Shown here piece by piece: positions 34,455 to 43,400 of a stretch of DNA of 64,000 bases. The notes beneath the pieces were generated by a model, which was not told the origin of the DNA, did not search any database, and saw nothing but the letters and a program-made list of their open reading frames with translations. Every line of letters starts with the position of its first letter. Position 1 is the first letter of the stretch. The position numbers were made by a program, and so were the translations under genes. This stretch comes from Micromonospora inaquosa (GTDB taxonomy: Bacteria; Actinomycetota; Actinomycetes; Mycobacteriales; Micromonosporaceae), in the NCBI RefSeq assembly GCF_003857055.1, contig NZ_QGSZ01000217.1, forward strand, positions 62,001 to 126,000, in the 5' to 3' direction.

Positions 34455-34853
34455 TCACGTGGTGGTGGACGGTCGCGGCGCGCTGCTGCCCACGGCACTG
34501 GCGATCAGGAGGATCACCGCGGGTAGGAACGCGCCACCGATGCCCAGCCCGAGCAGCAGACCCCATCCGGCGATGATGAGCGCGGCCACCAGATCGGCGA
34601 CCACTGTCAGCCGACCGGCTCGCTGCGCGAGCACGGGCAGCAGCGCCGCGACGACGGGGACGCCGAGCAGATAGCTGGCCGCGGCGCCCGAGTCGTCCAC
34701 GGTGAACGGGGTCAGCGCGGCGGCCACCAGCACGGTGATCGCCAGGGCCGACCAGCGGAGCACTGACCGGGTGTCGGCCGGCTTACGGACCAGGACCACG
34801 AGACCGACGAGCAGGACGCCCACGATCGCGCCGATCGCCGCCACACCGATCAT
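34455..34853 (-). CDS. Hypothetical integral membrane protein
   Basis: 132 residues with four hydrophobic helices (about 4-22, 34-50, 60-78 and 86-120) and a short Ser/Thr-rich tail. ATG 34853 is six bases after GAGGAG; a GTG just upstream at 34856 is too close. Convergent with the propeller gene. Not recognised. Confidence 0.6.
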   Translation of the reverse strand: MIGVAAIGAIVGVLLVGLVVLVRKPADTRSVLRWSALAITVLVAAALTPFTVDDSGAAASYLLGVPVVAALLPVLAQRAGRLTVVADLVAALIIAGWGLLLGLGIGGAFLPAVILLIASAVGSSAPRPSTTT

Positions 34854-34979
34854 CACGCTCTCCTCGACCGCCGCAGGTGGTGTTCATCGAAGACGGCGGA
34901 TCGTCGTCTCTACGTCACACCATACGACTGGTCGGCCCAGCCGTAGGAGACCCGAACGACAGGCGGGTTGTCGCCGGCG

Positions 34980-35855
34980 TCAGTCGGCGTCCAGCACCTC
35001 CCGCAGCCGCGCGGCGAACTCCTCGGGCTTGCCCGCGTAGCCGAACTCGCCGCCGAGGAACCCGCCGTGGTGGCTCGGGAACACCACGGCCTCCTGGCCG
35101 AGCAGCGCCGCGAGGCCCAGGGCGGTGCGGGCGGTGTACGTCCCGGCCGACTCCTCGCCGACCGCGACCACGATCCGGGTGGGCGCGGCGGTGAGCACCT
35201 TCGCGTCGGGACGGTAGTCGGTGATCGCCCACGAGTTCTGCGACAGCAGTGGATCATCGCGGCTGCCGTCGTCGTCGGAGGCCATGCCGTACATCGCCGG
35301 GTCGGGAGTGGGCTGGGCGAAGTAGGCATCGGTGAACTCGCCCTGCCAGGACGTCATCGCGATGAACGCGGCCATCCCGGCACCCGTGCCCTTCGCCTGG
35401 TACGCCTCGTAGAAGCCGGCCCGGGCACGCTCGGCGGCCGTGGCGTCGGGGAGCACGGCGTTGATCGGCGGTTCGTGCGCCACCAGGGTGGCGACGTCGC
35501 CGGGGTGGGTGGCGACCAGTTCGAGGGCGGTCACCGCACCACCGCTGCTGGCGAACACGTCGACCGGACCGACGCCGAGCGCCTCGACGAGCGCGTGCAG
35601 GTCGGCGGCCTGCTGCTGCGGCGTGTGGTCGGATCGTCCGTCCTTGCGGACGCTGCGGCCCAGACCACGCGGGTCGTAGGTGAGGACCGTGCGGTCGGTG
35701 AGGTGCGGCGCGACCGCTCCGAAGCCCTCCGCCGTCATCGGCTGGCCGATCATGAGCAGCGGGCGATGGGCGCCGGCGGGAGGTAGCGGGCCGCGGACGT
35801 CGTAGACCAGGTCGACGCCGGGAATGACCAGGATGTGCGTCTGGATGTCCTGCAT
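34980..35855 (-). CDS. Alpha/beta-fold hydrolase
   Basis: 291 residues. Strand/oxyanion region RPLLMIGQPMTAEGF, early Asp/Arg loop VLTYDPRGLGRS, nucleophile elbow VFASSGGAVTALE (Ser in S-S-G-G), and C-terminal PSHHGGFLGGEFGYAGKPEEFAARLREVL with the catalytic His. The GRS and elbow pattern fits the general epoxide-hydrolase/haloperoxidase-like group. No signal peptide. Substrate unknown. Confidence 0.83.
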   Translation of the reverse strand: MQDIQTHILVIPGVDLVYDVRGPLPPAGAHRPLLMIGQPMTAEGFGAVAPHLTDRTVLTYDPRGLGRSVRKDGRSDHTPQQQAADLHALVEALGVGPVDVFASSGGAVTALELVATHPGDVATLVAHEPPINAVLPDATAAERARAGFYEAYQAKGTGAGMAAFIAMTSWQGEFTDAYFAQPTPDPAMYGMASDDDGSRDDPLLSQNSWAITDYRPDAKVLTAAPTRIVVAVGEESAGTYTARTALGLAALLGQEAVVFPSHHGGFLGGEFGYAGKPEEFAARLREVLDAD

Positions 35856-35967
35856 CCGATGAGACTACGGCCGGCTGACCTGAGTCGGGGTGCCTTGAGG
35901 GCGGCGAGCCACCCGGTTCTTCGGGACGGCGCTCGTGCGTCGACCCGGGTGGGGCGAGGGTCTGGGG

Positions 35968-36312
35968 CTACCGGTCGGTGGCGCGGCGGATGGTCGCGGC
36001 CAGCTGCGACGCGACGTGGCCGGGCTCGACTCCGTCGACGAGAATCACCTCGCCGGTGAGGTGCCTCGTCCGCAAGGGCTTGATCTCCTGATAGTCGCTG
36101 GACTGGTACCAGGAGCGGGCGTGGGTCGCATCGGGAAACTCGAGGACGACCACGTCGCCGGACCAGTCGCCCTCCAGGACGTCGACGGCGCCGCCGTGGA
36201 CGATGAACCGGCCCGCGAAGGGCACGAGGGTGGCGTCGATTCGCTCCAGGTACGTCAGCACCTCGGCGTGCACGGGTGCCTTGCCCAGGCGTGCGATCAC
36301 GTACGCGGTCAT
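35968..36312 (-). CDS. DUF1330 family protein
   Basis: 114 residues. MTAYVIARLGKAPVHAEVLTYLERIDATLVPFAGRFIVHGG and VVVLEFPDATHARSWYQSSDYQEIKPLR are the two conserved halves of DUF1330, a dimeric ferredoxin-like fold of unknown function. Length is typical (about 95-115). Cytoplasmic. Confidence 0.82.
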   Translation of the reverse strand: MTAYVIARLGKAPVHAEVLTYLERIDATLVPFAGRFIVHGGAVDVLEGDWSGDVVVLEFPDATHARSWYQSSDYQEIKPLRTRHLTGEVILVDGVEPGHVASQLAATIRRATDR

Positions 36313-36384
36313 GATTGCCCGTCCTTTGTGTCGGGTCCTCTGCCCTGCGGTCGCTGCCAGCCTGACACGTCGATCCCCACCTGC

Positions 36385-36861
36385 TCAATGGTCGCGACAG
36401 CCGACCTGGTCGCCGATCTCCGGCGGAATGCCGAACGGGGTGCATTCGAGAGCGCTGCCTTCGCCCACCTTCTGCCACCTGCCGTCCGAGTGCTTGAACA
36501 GCAGCACACCGTCGCCCTGCATCCCGGGGTCGACGGCGAGCACGCCGGCCGTGGCCCACTGCCTCGCGCACCTGATCTGATCCGGGTCGATCCGGTGGGT
36601 GCTGGGCAGTCCCGATGCGGCCTGCAGGGTCGCCGCGCTCACCGGACAGGCGGCCGGGGTGGTGCCGGAGGGCGGGCTGTGGGTCGGTGAGGCGTTGACG
36701 GCGGAGGGTGGCGTCGCGGGCGAGGCGGGTGCGGCGGGTGCGGTGTCGGCCGGTGGCGTGGTGCTCGCCCCGGCGGCGGGAGTGGGCGAGGGGGTGGCGC
36801 AGGCTGCCAGACCGGCCAGCGCGGCGACGGGCAGGAGGGTGCGGAGCGCGGTCAGGTTCAT
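36385..36861 (-). CDS. Small secreted lipoprotein of unknown function
   Basis: 158 residues, GGAGGAAC before ATG 36861. Lipobox AGLAAC gives lipidated Cys21. Residues 25-70 are a Pro/Ala/Thr/Ser linker, and the ~80-residue globular part (TLQAASGLPSTHRIDPDQIRCARQWATAGVL...) has cysteines likely to pair. It resembles many actinobacterial lipoproteins without known function. Confidence 0.7.
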   Translation of the reverse strand: MNLTALRTLLPVAALAGLAACATPSPTPAAGASTTPPADTAPAAPASPATPPSAVNASPTHSPPSGTTPAACPVSAATLQAASGLPSTHRIDPDQIRCARQWATAGVLAVDPGMQGDGVLLFKHSDGRWQKVGEGSALECTPFGIPPEIGDQVGCRDH

Positions 36862-36986
36862 CGTTCCTCCGGGTGCGGCATCGAAAGGGCTTTCCCAGTA
36901 CACGTTCTGGGACCCCTCCGGGTTGCGCTGCCGATTCGGGGTGCCCATCGGAGCTGGTGCGTGGCTGACTCGGCCGTTCGCCCCCG

Positions 36987-36999
36987 TACATCTGATGTA
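36987..36999. promoter_or_regulatory. GntR-type palindrome, distal site
   Basis: TACATCTGATGTA, a perfect 6-1-6 inverted repeat, sharing the core ACATCnGATGT with the site at 37175. It may serve the lipoprotein gene, the GH95 gene, or both. Confidence 0.55.
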
Positions 37000-37174
37000 T
37001 GTCCATCGGGGTGGGCGGTCGTCGACGTGATCCTGGCGGATCGCTCTGCTGTGCCGTGTCGGTGCGCCGCTGCTCACCCGCCCATGCATCTTGCTGACCG
37101 GCCACAGCGTCCCGGTGTCCACGCATTGATCGACCGTTGCCTATTCTGTGGGCCCGGAGTAACCTTCCCGAAAC

Positions 37175-37185
37175 ACATCCGATGT
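37175..37185. promoter_or_regulatory. GntR-type palindrome, promoter-proximal site
   Basis: ACATCCGATGT, a perfect 5-1-5 inverted repeat 130 bp before the GH95 start codon and about 27 bp downstream of a possible -10 (TATTCT, 37143-37148). This is where a repressor would block elongation or open-complex formation. Confidence 0.55.
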
Positions 37186-37315
37186 CTGGCTCGTCAAGGT
37201 CGACATCGGCCTGCGCAGGCAGGGTCCCGGTTGGCCCCACCAAGCGGATCCCCATGTCGAGTCCCACAGTTGTCACGCTTCGGGGTGGCCGGACTGGTCA
37301 CCGTTTGGAGGATCG

Positions 37316-40315
37316 ATGTCAGACCTGACCCGACGGCAAGCCATCAAGATCGGCGCAGCCGGCGCGGGCGGCGCCCTTCTGCCGGTGCCCTGGACCGCCG
37401 TGGCACGAGCGGACTCGGTATCGCCGCCACAGGTGTTGGCCGCTGGGGACCTCGCACTCTGGTACGACGAGGGGGCCGGCAGCGACTGGCTGCGGGCGCT
37501 GCCGATCGGCAACGGCCGGCTCGGCGCCATGGTCTTCGGCAACGTCGACACCGAGCGACTTCAGCTCAATGAGGACACCGTCTGGGCCGGCGGCCCGCAC
37601 GATCCCAGCAACACCAGAGGCGCGGGGGCGCTCGCGGAGATCCGACGGCTGGTCAACGCGAACCAGTGGACCCAGGCCCAGGATCTGATCAACCAGACCA
37701 TGATGGGCAACCCGGGCGGCCAACTCGCGTACCAGACCGTCGGCAACCTCCGGCTCGCCTTCGGATCCGCCAGCGGCGCGTCACAGTACGACCGGACGCT
37801 CGACCTCACCACCGCCACCGTCACGACGACGTACGTGTTGAACGGCGTTCGTCACCAGCGGGAGGTGTTCGCCAGCGCACCGGATCAGGTGATCGCGATG
37901 CGACTGACCGCCGACCGCAGCGGCTCGATCAGCTTCACCGCCACCTTCGACAGCCCGCAGCGCACCACGGTGTCCAGCCCGGACGGGACCACGATCGGCC
38001 TCGACGGCGTCTCCGGGAACATGGAGGGCGTCACCGGCGCGGTCCGCTTCCTCGCCCTGGCCAACGCCACGGTCAGCGGCGGCAGTGTGTCCAGCTCCGG
38101 CGGCACCCTGCGGGTGACCAACGCCAACAGCGTGACACTGCTGATCTCCATCGGCTCCAGCTACGTCAACTACCGCAACGTCGGTGGCGACTACCAGGGC
38201 ATCGCCCGGCAGCGCCTCACCGCGGCGCGGGCCAGCAGCTACGACCAGCTGCGCAGCCGACACGTGGCCGACTACCAGGCGCTGTTCGGCAGGGTCACTC
38301 TGGATCTGGGCCGTACGTCCGCGGCCGACCAGACGACCGATGTCCGGATCGCCCAGCACAACAACGTCAACGACCCGCAGTTCTCCACGCTGCTGTTCCA
38401 GTACGGCCGGTATCTGCTGATCTCGTCGTCGCGGCCCGGCACCCAGCCGGCGAACCTCCAGGGCATCTGGAACGACTCGCTGGCTCCGGCGTGGGACTCG
38501 AAGTACACGATCAACGCCAACCTGCCGATGAACTACTGGCCGGCGAACACCACCAACCTGGCCGAATGCCACGGCCCGGTCTTCGACATGGTCCGGGAGC
38601 TCGCGGTCACCGGCACCCGCACCGCGCAGGTGCAGTACGGCGCGGCGAGCGGGTGGGTCACCCACCACAACACCGACGCGTGGCGGGCCACCGCGGTGGT
38701 GGACGGCGCGTTCTGGGGCATGTGGCAGACCGGCGGCGCCTGGCTCTCGACGTTGATCTGGGACCACTACCTGTTCAACGGCGACATCGAGTTCCTGCGG
38801 ACGAACTATCCGGCGATGAAGGGCGCGGCGCAGTTCTTCCTCAACACCCTTGTCACCGAGCCGACCCTCGGATACCTGGTGACCAACCCGTCGAACTCGC
38901 CGGAGCTCAGCCACCACTCGAACGCGAGCGTGTGCGCCGGCCCCACCATGGACAACCAGATCCTGCGGGACCTGTTCGACGCGTGCGCCCGGGCGAGCGA
39001 GATCCTCGACGTGGACAGCACCTTCCGGGCGCAGGTGCGTGCCACCCGGGACCGGCTCCCACCCATGAAGATCGGCTCTCGCGGCAACATCATGGAGTGG
39101 CTCTACGACTGGGTGGAGACCGAGCCCAACCACCGGCACATCTCGCACCTGTACGGTCTGGCGCCCAGCAACCAGATCACCAGGCGCGGCACCCCGCAGT
39201 TGTTCGAAGCGGCTCGCCGGACCCTGGCGTTGCGCGGCGACGACGGCACGGGCTGGTCACTGGCCTGGAAAATCAACTTCTGGGCTCGGATGGAGGAGGG
39301 CAAGCGAGCCCACGACCTGATCCGCTACCTCGCCACCACCGCGCGACTCGCGCCCAACATGTTCGACCTGCACCCGCCGTTCCAGATCGACGGCAACTTC
39401 GGCGCCACCGCCGGCATCGCCGAGATGCTGTTGCAGAGCCACGCGGGTGAGCTGCACGTCCTGCCCGCGCTGCCGCCGGCCTGGCCGAGCGGGCGGGTGA
39501 CCGGCCTACGCGGTCGGGGCGGGCACACGGTCGGCATCACGTGGGCGAGCGGCCAGGCCACCGAGATCCTCGTCCGACCGGATCGGGCCGGCACCGTCCG
39601 CCTCCGCTCCCGGATCCTGACCGGCACCGTCACTGTGGTGGACACCAGCGACGGTACGGCGGCCCGGACCACCCGGATCGACTCCGACCTCATCGACGTC
39701 ACGGTGCAGGCCGGACGCACCTACCGGGTCACCAGCTCCGGCGTTGCCACCCCCACGCTGGAGCAGAGCTTCAGCAACGTCGGCATCACCAGCGACAGCA
39801 ACACCAACGTCGGAAACTTCGACGGCGGCGGGGCCTCGCTCTCCGCGCAGGCCCTGGCTCAGGCCGGCGCCAGCCCGGGAGGCACGGTGAGCCGCAACGG
39901 AGTCAACTTCCGCTGGCCCAATGTCAGCTCCGGGGCCGCCGACAACGCCATCGCGTCGGGCCAGACCATCAGCGTGACCGGCACCGGCCGAACGCTCGGC
40001 TTCCTGCTGACCGGCACCTACGGCGCGGTGTCCGGGACCGGCACTGTGGTCTACGCCGACGGCACCCGCCAGACGTTCACGCTGAGTTCGCCAGACTGGT
40101 ATGGCGGGCCGCACTCCGGGGGTACCGCGGCCATCGTGTCCGCGTACCAGAACCGGCCCAACAACGTCCGGCAGTCCACCGCCGGCTGCATCTACTACGT
40201 GGGCGTCGCGTTGCAGAGCAAGGCGGTGGCCTCGGTGGTGTTGCCCAACATCAGTGCCCGGCCGGCGACGAACGTGCCGACCATGCACGTCTTCGCCATC
40301 GCGATCGGCAGCTGA
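37316..40315 (+). CDS. Secreted glycoside hydrolase family 95 (alpha-L-fucosidase-type)
   Basis: 999 residues. Tat signal SDLTRRQAIKIGAAGAGG, so it is exported folded. N-terminal beta domain (about 40-300) with LPIGNGRLGAMVFG. (alpha/alpha)6 barrel: YTINANLPMNYWPANTTN supplies the paired catalytic Asn400/Asn402; NIMEWLYDWVETEPNHRHISHLYGL supplies Glu594 as likely acid; PFQIDGNFGATAG carries Asp692. These match the GH95 inverting mechanism with an Asn-activated water, known from Bifidobacterium AfcA. GH95 also includes L-galactosidases. Residues ~800-999 are an added carbohydrate-binding-like domain, beyond the usual ~780-residue core. Controlled by the ACATCnGATGT sites upstream. Confidence 0.9.
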   Translation: MSDLTRRQAIKIGAAGAGGALLPVPWTAVARADSVSPPQVLAAGDLALWYDEGAGSDWLRALPIGNGRLGAMVFGNVDTERLQLNEDTVWAGGPHDPSNTRGAGALAEIRRLVNANQWTQAQDLINQTMMGNPGGQLAYQTVGNLRLAFGSASGASQYDRTLDLTTATVTTTYVLNGVRHQREVFASAPDQVIAMRLTADRSGSISFTATFDSPQRTTVSSPDGTTIGLDGVSGNMEGVTGAVRFLALANATVSGGSVSSSGGTLRVTNANSVTLLISIGSSYVNYRNVGGDYQGIARQRLTAARASSYDQLRSRHVADYQALFGRVTLDLGRTSAADQTTDVRIAQHNNVNDPQFSTLLFQYGRYLLISSSRPGTQPANLQGIWNDSLAPAWDSKYTINANLPMNYWPANTTNLAECHGPVFDMVRELAVTGTRTAQVQYGAASGWVTHHNTDAWRATAVVDGAFWGMWQTGGAWLSTLIWDHYLFNGDIEFLRTNYPAMKGAAQFFLNTLVTEPTLGYLVTNPSNSPELSHHSNASVCAGPTMDNQILRDLFDACARASEILDVDSTFRAQVRATRDRLPPMKIGSRGNIMEWLYDWVETEPNHRHISHLYGLAPSNQITRRGTPQLFEAARRTLALRGDDGTGWSLAWKINFWARMEEGKRAHDLIRYLATTARLAPNMFDLHPPFQIDGNFGATAGIAEMLLQSHAGELHVLPALPPAWPSGRVTGLRGRGGHTVGITWASGQATEILVRPDRAGTVRLRSRILTGTVTVVDTSDGTAARTTRIDSDLIDVTVQAGRTYRVTSSGVATPTLEQSFSNVGITSDSNTNVGNFDGGGASLSAQALAQAGASPGGTVSRNGVNFRWPNVSSGAADNAIASGQTISVTGTGRTLGFLLTGTYGAVSGTGTVVYADGTRQTFTLSSPDWYGGPHSGGTAAIVSAYQNRPNNVRQSTAGCIYYVGVALQSKAVASVVLPNISARPATNVPTMHVFAIAIGS

Positions 40316-40327
40316 CAGCAACTGATC

Positions 40328-40380
40328 CCGCCTCGGGGGAGGCGGTCGGCGGTAACCGTCGGTCGCCTCCCCCGAGGCGG
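40328..40380. terminator. Long hairpin terminator between convergent GH95 and GH67 genes
   Basis: A perfect 17-bp stem (CCGCCTCGGGGGAGGCG at 40328-40344 with 40364-40380) and a 19-nt loop starting ten bases after the GH95 stop. No T-run. Confidence 0.7.
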
Positions 40381-40390
40381 ACGCGGTAAT

Positions 40391-40438
40391 GAGCGGTATA
40401 CCTCAGAGGTATGAATATGACTCTGAGGTATACCGCTC
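40391..40438. repeat. 18-bp perfect inverted repeat of AT-richer sequence
   Basis: Arms 40391-40408 (GAGCGGTATACCTCAGAG) and 40421-40438 pair exactly across 12 nt. The left part also contains a nested palindrome, ATACCTCAGAGGTAT. The composition differs from the surrounding DNA. It may be a second terminator for the GH67 transcript, or a small transposon-derived or operator-like element. Confidence 0.6.
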
Positions 40439-40471
40439 AACAGCACACATGACATGCCGGGGCTTGCCCGT

Positions 40472-43400
40472 TCAGCGGATGCGCTCTCCGCGGCTCTCGA
40501 TCCGGAAGTAGTCGAAGGCGACGTCGAGGTCGGTGGAGGTGCCGGCCCGGTTGAAGGCCAGTAGCCCGGCCTTCGTCGGCTCGGCGTTCAGGGTCGTGGA
40601 GCCGATGTATCGGTAGACGTCCCCGTCGCTGGAGTAGTAGGCGCGGTAGCTGTTCCCGATCTTGGTCAGTCGGAGCCAGATGGCGCCGTCGGCCCCGACG
40701 ATGCGCTGGGCGTCGGCACCGGTGATCTCCAGGGTCGACGCCGTGCCGTTCTGTTCGCGTAGGAAGACGATCCGGGCCTTGTTGATGGCCGCGGTCGCGT
40801 TGCCCATCTCCCACGCGAGTTTCACGTAGTTGTTGTCGTCCGCGTACCCGAGAACACCGCCCTGCTCGTTGTTGGTGGCGAGTGGGCGGGAGAAGACCAC
40901 GGCGGACTCGGCCGTCCAGTCGCCGTCGACGTCCTGGAGGGCCAGGTTCCGCGCGGTGTTGACGTTGCCCTGGAGGTCGCCCTGCTGCGAGGTGATCACC
41001 AGAGACCCGTCGGCCAGTCGCCGCCTGCTCTCGTCCGGCCGGACCCACTGCCACTGCGCTCGGAGTTGTGTCGACTCGAACTCGTCGCTGCCGGTGATGG
41101 TGGTGTTCAACTCCACCGTGTAGACCGACGACGCTGCGCCGTTCGTGACGGTGACCCGAGCCTGCCCGGTGGGGTCGGTCGCCTGCTCGACCACGACCGA
41201 CGCGGCGGGGTCGGCGGCGGTGGCGGTGACCGTCGGCACGGTCGTGGTGCCGGCCGGCGTGAGGGCGTTGTAGCGCAGCACCGACGGTGCGAAGGCCGTC
41301 AGGCCCTTGCCGTCGACTCGCAGGGCCGTCAGCGTCGTGTCGGGCACCAGGTTGAAGACGTAGTTCTTCACGAGGGGGCCGAAGAAGCTCTCCGTGGTGA
41401 CCTTGACGACCGCCTGACCGGGTACGTCGGCCGCCTGGGAGATGATCTCGTAGCGGGCCTTCCGGTCAGCCGTCCGCACCTTGGTGATGGTCGGCGACGC
41501 CCCGGCCGGCACCGGGATGGTGTACGAGGTGTCCGACAGGTTGAAGCCGCCGAACGTCTTCCCGTTCACGGTGATCGTGGCCGACAGTGGCGCGTCGTTG
41601 ACCGGGATGTCCCGCCCGCTGAACTCCTTCCAGTAGTTCACCGAGGTGTCCCGCCAGTTGGCCGCGTCCGCCTCGTGGACCGCCAGCTTGGCGCGAACCT
41701 CGGTGAACCGGCGCGCGTCGATGTCGGGCTGGAGCGTTTCCCAGGTCTCCCGCATCCAGGTCACGTACTGCACACCCATCTGGTAGCGGTAGACCAACTC
41801 CGCCCAGAATGTCCGCCCGCTGTCCATCCGATGGCCCCACGGCACGTGGTGGAACCACATCAGCAGGTTCTCCGGGACCGAGTCGATGTCGCCGTAGCGC
41901 TGCTGGAGGCGGGGGAAGTACTGGGCGGCCAGGTTGCTGCCGGTGGGGGAGCGGTCGAAGCCCAGACCGACGCTGTCGGCCTTGTTGTAGTAGATCGGGC
42001 TCCAGTCGTCGCGGCCCGCCCAGTCGGCGGGGTCGGGGCGGTAGTGGGCGCCCTCGGCGAACTGGTGGCCGATGCCCAGCGGGGTCTGGTAGCTGACCAA
42101 CGACTCCCACGAGCCCATCATCATCCTGCGGATGGTGTCGACGACGCGCCGGTCGTTGCTCCAGGTCATCCGCGTCCAGTCGGTCGCGATGTCCGCCGAG
42201 TCGAGCGTCCAGTCCCACGCCTGACGGCCGAAGGCGAAGAGGTTCGCCTGGGCGAAGTGGTGCCCGGTCAGGTTGTCGGCGTTGCCGAGGTTGGCGACAC
42301 CCACGATGGCGGTGTCCGAGTGGTGTTGGGCGCTCCCGTCGACGATGTCGCCGACCAGCCGCTCCTTGAGCAGCTTCCCGTTCGCGTCGGTCGCGTACGT
42401 GTCGGTCTTGAGGATCTCCTCGTACATCGGGCCGAGGTAGGTCAGCATCCAGTTCTGACCCGTGTATTCCTGGGTGATCTGGAGTTCCAGGGCCTGGTTG
42501 GTGTTCTCCATCCGGCCGAACATCGGGTGGATGGGCTCCCGGGCCTGGAAGTCCAGTGGCCCGTTCTTGGTCTGCAGGAACACGTTGTCGGCGAAGCGTC
42601 CCCGGCTGCCGTCCGGCTGGGCCTCGTCGTCGATCGGCCCGAACTCCAGGTAGGCCCGCTTGAGCCGGTCGTTGTCGACCTCGGCGTTGTAGACGAACGT
42701 CCGCCAGTGCACGGTCATCCCGAGCGGCGCCACCGCGGCGGCGATGGCGTTGGCGCCGTCACCGTGGTCGTACCCGAAGTCCTGTGGCCCCGGCTGTCCC
42801 TCGGAGTTGGCCTTGACGGTGAGTCCCATGAAGTCCGGGATCGCGGCCTGGATCTGCTGGGCCCGGCGGTGCCACCAGCCCCGGAACTCCGCACCGTACG
42901 GGTCGAGTTGGCTGTTGGTCAGCGTGTCCGGCGCGAACCGGCTGTCGGTGGGCGCGGTGTAGCGGATCGACAGACCCAACCTGATGCCGTACGGACGCAG
43001 CGCGTCGGCGAGGGCCGCCTCCTGCGCGATGCGGGCGCTCGTCAGGTACGCGTTGTCGGCGTTGACGTTGTTGATGGTGATGCCGTTGATGCCCAGGGAC
43101 GCCAGCGCGCGGGCCATGACGAGGTAGCGGTCGAGGATGACGGGCAGGTTCCGGCCGGCGCTGGCACCGGTCGCGGCGAAGTTGAAGATCGCACCGCTCT
43201 CCCCGTTCAGCCCGCCCAGCCCGGAGGCGTTGTTGCCCGCGTAGAGACGCTCGGTCTCCCAGTTGTTCAGCAACCGATGCTTGATCTTCGGTGACTCCGC
43301 GACGCGGAGGTGGTCGATGGGTTTCTGGGTCTGCAGGAGCCGGAGGAAGGCGAAGGTGCCGTACAGCGCGCCGAGGTCGGTGTTGCCGGCGATGACGGTG

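Larger units (their letters stand above)
36862..37315. other. 454-bp divergent intergenic region with regulatory palindromes
   Basis: Lies between the lipoprotein gene (leftward) and the GH95 gene (rightward). It carries two ACATCnGATGT palindromes and a TATTCT element (37143-37148) that could be the -10 of GH95. GGAGG at 37307-37311 is the GH95 ribosome site. Frames crossing it are non-coding in composition. Confidence 0.5.

Noticed and set aside
36961-37572. 203-residue rightward frame over the GH95 promoter
   Set aside because: It runs across the regulatory palindromes and into GH95 in another frame; no homology-like pattern.
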